Assembly: GCA_945869195.1 (NCBI GenBank)
Contig: CAMBNV010000001.1
Location: forward strand, 310,001-374,000
Origin: Gemmatimonas phototrophica
GTDB lineage: Bacteria; Gemmatimonadota; Gemmatimonadetes; Gemmatimonadales; Gemmatimonadaceae
Reading direction: 5' to 3'
DNA: 64,000 nucleotides
Below the pieces are notes generated by a model. That model did not search any database. It was not told the origin of the DNA and saw nothing but the letters and a program-made list of their open reading frames with translations. Both the position numbers and the translations under genes were made by a program. Below, piece after piece: positions 60,794-64,000 of this stretch. Position 1 is the first letter of the stretch. Every line of letters starts with the position of its first letter.

Positions 60794-63142
60794 ATGCCGA
60801 AAACCCCGGGCCGCGCGCGCCGCCTGAAGCTCACGCTCATTGCCCTCGCGCTCACGGCGATTCACGGCTCCGACGCGACCGCCCAGGCGAGGCCCACGAT
60901 CGACGGCCCTCCGGCACCGGTCGCCCCCGCCGTCATCACCCGCGACACGGCGGGGGACGCCACCGTGCGCGCGATCAAGCTCTCGGCGCCACTCAAGCTC
61001 GACGGCGTGCTCGACGACGAGGTGTACGTGCGCGAAGCGCCCTTCGGCGGCCTCATCCAGGTGGCGCCCGACTACGGCCAGCCGGCGTCGGAGCGCAGCG
61101 ACATCTGGATCTCGTACGACACCGAGAACATCTATCTCTCCTGTCGCTGCTGGGACGCCTCGCCGCCAGAGGAGTGGGTCGTCAACGAGTTGCGGCGCGA
61201 TACCCCCGGCGTGCGCAATAACGAACACATCGGCGTCCTCTTCGACACCTTCTACGATCGACGCAGTGGATTTGGCTTCTACACCAATCCGCTCGGGGCG
61301 CGCGCTGACTATTCGGTCGTCGACGAAGGCGGCTCGAACACGGACTGGAATCCGGTCTGGACATCAAAGTCCGGCCGATTCGAGGGCGGATGGACGGTCG
61401 AGATGGCGATTCCCTTCAAGTCACTGCGGTATCGGGCCGGGCCCGACCAGGTGTGGGGCATGCAGATTCGCCGGGCCATTCGCCACAAGAATGAGTGGGA
61501 CTATCTCACGGCGGTGCCCCGCATTCTTTCCGGCCCACAGGCACTCAATCGTGTCTCGCTTGGCGGCACACTGGTCGGACTCGACCTTCCTGAGGCCGGG
61601 AAGAATGTCGAGGTCAAGCCGTACGGCGTCGCCCGGATGGCCACCGACCGCGTCAGCACGCCGCCGGTGAACAATGCGTTTGGCAGCGAATTCGGAGGCG
61701 ACGTCAAGTTCGCGCTCACGCCGAACCTCAGCGCGGACATCACCGTCAACACCGACTTCGCGCAGGTCGAGATTGACGAGCAGCAGGTGAACCTCACACG
61801 ATTCAGTCTCTTCTTGCCCGAGAAGCGCGACTTCTTCCTGGAAGGCCGCGGGACCTTCGACTTCGCACGCGGGGGCAGCGGTAGTGGTGGCCCTGGCGGT
61901 GGCGGTGGCGGTAGCTCCGACACGCCCTACCTCTTCTACACGCGGCGCGTCGGGCTCAATAACGGCGAAGTGATCCCGATCAACCTCGGCGGCCGCCTCA
62001 CCGGCAAGCTCGGACCGTATACCGTCGGGCTCATCAACGTTGGGACCGCGCGCGACGCGGCCTCGGCAACCAGCGCCAACAACGTCACCGTCGTGCGACT
62101 CAAGCGCGACGTCCTAAAGCGCAGCGCGATCGGCGTGATGGCGACCAACCGTTCGATCGCCACGTCGGGCGTAGGATCGAATCTCGCATACGGCGTGGAT
62201 GGGACCTTTCTGCTCTCGCAGCCGTTGACCATCGGCACCTATTGGGCGCGCACCGCAACCAGCGGAGTGAACGGGGACGACCAGAGCTATCAGGCGCGGG
62301 CCGATTACAGCCTAGACCAGTTCGGCGCGCAGGCCGAGTATCTGGCGGTCGGCAGCAACTTCGACCCGCAAGTCGGCTTTCGGCGACGCACCGACTTTAA
62401 ACGCTCCTTCGGTCAGCTGCGGTTCAGCCCCCGCCCGACCACACACTTTAAGAACGTCCGCAAGTTCACCTGGACCACCTCGGGCGAGTACGTCGAGAAC
62501 GGCGACGGTACAGTCGACTCGAGGGGCGTGCAGGGCCGTTTCGACACCGAGTTTGCGAGCAGTGACCGGTTCTCCGTCGACGTCAACCACGACTTCGAGT
62601 TCCTGCGCCAGCCCTTCACCCCGTCGGGATCGCCGGCCGCGATCGCCTCCGGCAACTACGGCTTTACCAATGCCTCGGTCGCCTACGAGTTCGGCGCGCA
62701 ACGGCGGGCCTCAGGCACCGTCAAGCTGCAGGCGGGTGACTACTACGACGGCACCATCCGGAGCTTGAGCGTCGGACCGAGCCACGCATACTCGGGCTCG
62801 CGGATCTCGATCCTCGAAGGATTGTCGTTGGAGCCGACGCTCCAGTTCACTCGGATCGAACGCGCGGCGGGCTCGTTCACGACGCGCCTCGTGCGGGCGC
62901 GGTTCGACTACGGCTTTTCACCGCTCATGTTCGCGAGCGCACTGCTCCAGTACAACTCCGCCGACCGCGCGTTCGGCACTAACCTGCGTTTCCGGTGGGA
63001 GTATGCGCCGGGAAGCGAGATTTTCTTGGTCTACACCGACGAACGCGACGTCACGGACGACCGGTACCTCACCCCAACCACAGTGCGCGGCCTCAAGAAC
63101 CGCACGCTCGTGATCAAGATCAATCGGCTGTTTCGGTACTAG
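60794..63142 (+). CDS. Exported DUF5916 / CBM9-like outer membrane protein
   Basis: A 782-aa protein with signal peptide (LKLTLIALALTAIHGSDATA). Residues about 55-240 are a CBM9/DOMON-like domain: LKLDGVLDDEVYVREAPFGG, DIWISYDTENIYLSCRCWD, NEHIGVLFDTFYDRRSGFGF and GGWTVEMAIPFKSLRYR. The remainder is a DUF5916 barrel-like domain with LTPNLSADITVNTDFAQVEI, RFSLFLPEKRDFFLEG and the end TVRGLKNRTLVIKINRLFRY. A glycine-rich linker (GSGSGGPGGGGGGSS) sits at about residue 360. DUF5916 proteins sit in the outer membrane; the function is unknown, with carbohydrate or peptide binding suspected. Confidence 0.86.
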   Translation: MPKTPGRARRLKLTLIALALTAIHGSDATAQARPTIDGPPAPVAPAVITRDTAGDATVRAIKLSAPLKLDGVLDDEVYVREAPFGGLIQVAPDYGQPASERSDIWISYDTENIYLSCRCWDASPPEEWVVNELRRDTPGVRNNEHIGVLFDTFYDRRSGFGFYTNPLGARADYSVVDEGGSNTDWNPVWTSKSGRFEGGWTVEMAIPFKSLRYRAGPDQVWGMQIRRAIRHKNEWDYLTAVPRILSGPQALNRVSLGGTLVGLDLPEAGKNVEVKPYGVARMATDRVSTPPVNNAFGSEFGGDVKFALTPNLSADITVNTDFAQVEIDEQQVNLTRFSLFLPEKRDFFLEGRGTFDFARGGSGSGGPGGGGGGSSDTPYLFYTRRVGLNNGEVIPINLGGRLTGKLGPYTVGLINVGTARDAASATSANNVTVVRLKRDVLKRSAIGVMATNRSIATSGVGSNLAYGVDGTFLLSQPLTIGTYWARTATSGVNGDDQSYQARADYSLDQFGAQAEYLAVGSNFDPQVGFRRRTDFKRSFGQLRFSPRPTTHFKNVRKFTWTTSGEYVENGDGTVDSRGVQGRFDTEFASSDRFSVDVNHDFEFLRQPFTPSGSPAAIASGNYGFTNASVAYEFGAQRRASGTVKLQAGDYYDGTIRSLSVGPSHAYSGSRISILEGLSLEPTLQFTRIERAAGSFTTRLVRARFDYGFSPLMFASALLQYNSADRAFGTNLRFRWEYAPGSEIFLVYTDERDVTDDRYLTPTTVRGLKNRTLVIKINRLFRY

Positions 63143-63154
63143 GGGCGCGCCAGA

Positions 63155-63649
63155 CTAGGCCGGACTGATCGACTCGAACACGCCGAGCTCGCGGTTCTTC
63201 CGGACGTCGTTCCAGGCAAACCAGCGCCCGTTCATCGCCAAGTAGACACCGACCGGGAGCAGCTGCACGAACGAGAGGGCGCTCCCGAGGTTGAAGAGCC
63301 CGTCGGAGCTGCCGAACACGAACGGGATCATCGCTCCCGTGAGGACGACCGTCTTCTCCGGCACCGCGGCCGCGATTGCGGCGGCGGTCTCGACCATCGT
63401 GTCGGTACCGTGCGTGATCACCACCTGCTGCTCGGCGCAGCGCTGGCAGGCCTCCACAATCTGGGCCCGATCCGACGCCTGCATGTCGAGCGAGTCCATC
63501 ATCATCAGGACCGTGACCTTCACGTCGAGTTTGCAGCGCCCGCGTTCGAGCACGTCCTCCACATGCGTGGAGTGGAACGAGAGCCTGCCCTCGATCTCAT
63601 TGTACTGCTTATCGAAGGTGCCGCCGGTCACAAAGACTCTGATTGGCAT
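63155..63649 (-). CDS. Short asparaginase-domain protein
   Basis: A 164-aa protein from ATG 63647-63649, covering only the N-terminal asparaginase domain. Catalytic features are present: the first Thr in FVTGGTFDK, the second Thr with Asp in VITHGTDTMVETA, and VVLTGAMIPFVFG. Full L-asparaginases are about 330 aa with a second domain, absent here, yet the protein ends naturally, so it belongs to the known single-domain group. Activity may be asparaginase or related amidohydrolase. The upstream region contains a purine-rich tract (63653-63690). Confidence 0.83.
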   Translation of the reverse strand: MPIRVFVTGGTFDKQYNEIEGRLSFHSTHVEDVLERGRCKLDVKVTVLMMMDSLDMQASDRAQIVEACQRCAEQQVVITHGTDTMVETAAAIAAAVPEKTVVLTGAMIPFVFGSSDGLFNLGSALSFVQLLPVGVYLAMNGRWFAWNDVRKNRELGVFESISPA

Positions 63650-63815
63650 CAGGAGAGAGAGTAGAAAGTAGAGGGTGGAAAATAGAGGGTCGCCGCTCCT
63701 TGGGCGAGCGCCACTGGGGCTACGACAGGGCCGCCGACCCATTAGATTGCGTGAGCAGTCGGCGGCGTCCGCACATCGGCCCCCGCAAATCTCCCCGCAG
63801 CACCGAGGTTCCCAG

Positions 63816-64000
63816 GTGGCACGCAAGCCCAACTACGATTTCGAGAAGCGCCGCAAGGAACTTGACCGCAAGGCAAAGAAGGACGCTCGGCGAGAGGAGA
63901 AGCAGGCGCGCAAGGAGACCGGCGAAGCCGGCGGCGGGCCGCCGATCGCGACGCTCGAATCGCTGGGTTTTGAGCCACGCGTCATTCCCGAAGGCGAGTA
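63816..64000 (+). CDS. Small basic coiled-coil-like protein, 3'-truncated by window edge
   Basis: GTG 63816 with GAGG at 63805-63808 opens 61 codons to the end of the window: ARKPNYDFEKRRKELDRKA and KKDARREEKQARKETGEAG, then GGPPIATLESLGFEPRVIPE. The lysine/arginine/glutamate-rich helix start (KPNYDFEKRRKE) is shared by a family of short hypothetical proteins in many bacteria. No function is known to me. It diverges from the asparaginase gene. The true length is unknown because the sequence stops here. Confidence 0.65.
   Translation, partial: MARKPNYDFEKRRKELDRKAKKDARREEKQARKETGEAGGGPPIATLESLGFEPRVIPEGE

Overview
This is a 64-kb stretch of GC-rich bacterial chromosome, densely coded on both strands. 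The gene content (exported sortilin/VPS10-like BNR protein, several secreted M28 peptidases, DUF5916 and DUF1080 proteins, two exported N-acyl-D-amino-acid deacylases, many lipoproteins, and a remnant of a PknB-type kinase) and several genes with a -10 box only 6-7 nt before the start codon suggest a heterotrophic, possibly Gemmatimonadota-like, Gram-negative bacterium. That placement is an inference from gene families; no rRNA or tRNA gene is visible.

Layout. 1-5165: translationally coupled operon for CoA-dependent aerobic breakdown of 2-aminobenzoate (SDR, MarR, enoyl-CoA hydratase, acyl-CoA dehydrogenase, 2-aminobenzoate-CoA ligase, RidA-like), followed by a KAS III-like enzyme. 6389-10368: creatininase-family protein, proline dehydrogenase, cupin, atypical SDR, a secreted protein and a strong terminator hairpin. 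10459-13400: TsdA-like dihaem cytochrome c plus SoxC/SoxD-like sulfur dehydrogenase. 13405-18838: dimethylargininase with a small secreted protein, diverging from a coupled operon of two class III aminotransferases around a two-subunit CoA-transferase. 18912-22985: M28 peptidase and a dimethylglycine/sarcosine dehydrogenase. 23177-23850: a decayed patch with three gene remnants. 24015-40655: exported hydrolases (M28, GCPII-like, CocE), an M50 protease operon, the VPS10-like protein, an arylsulfotransferase coupled to a PycTM-like membrane protein, and a TonB receptor. 40746-46334: Kir-type K+ channel and a DUF1080 gene split by a foreign 3.79-kb insert. 46443-52115: a four-gene operon (lipoprotein, outer-membrane protein, gamma-glutamyltransferase, succinate-semialdehyde dehydrogenase) behind a large palindrome. 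52251-60602: FMN hydroxy-acid oxidoreductase with a haem-c motif, tandem D-aminoacylases, an MhqO/MhqD-like pair, a polysaccharide deacetylase, and two more pseudogenes. 60794-64000: DUF5916 protein, short asparaginase and a truncated basic protein.

The strongest new observation is the insert at about 41829-45620. It carries an intact FeS-type (6-4) photolyase gene together with truncated neighbours. Removing it joins the two halves of the DUF1080 gene exactly in frame. At least eight other gene remnants, most of them below the usual ORF length cut-offs or in mixed frames, can be read by eye. Taken together, the intact genes describe a scavenger of peptides, D-amino acids, methylated amines and aromatics, with accessory thiosulfate/sulfite oxidation.
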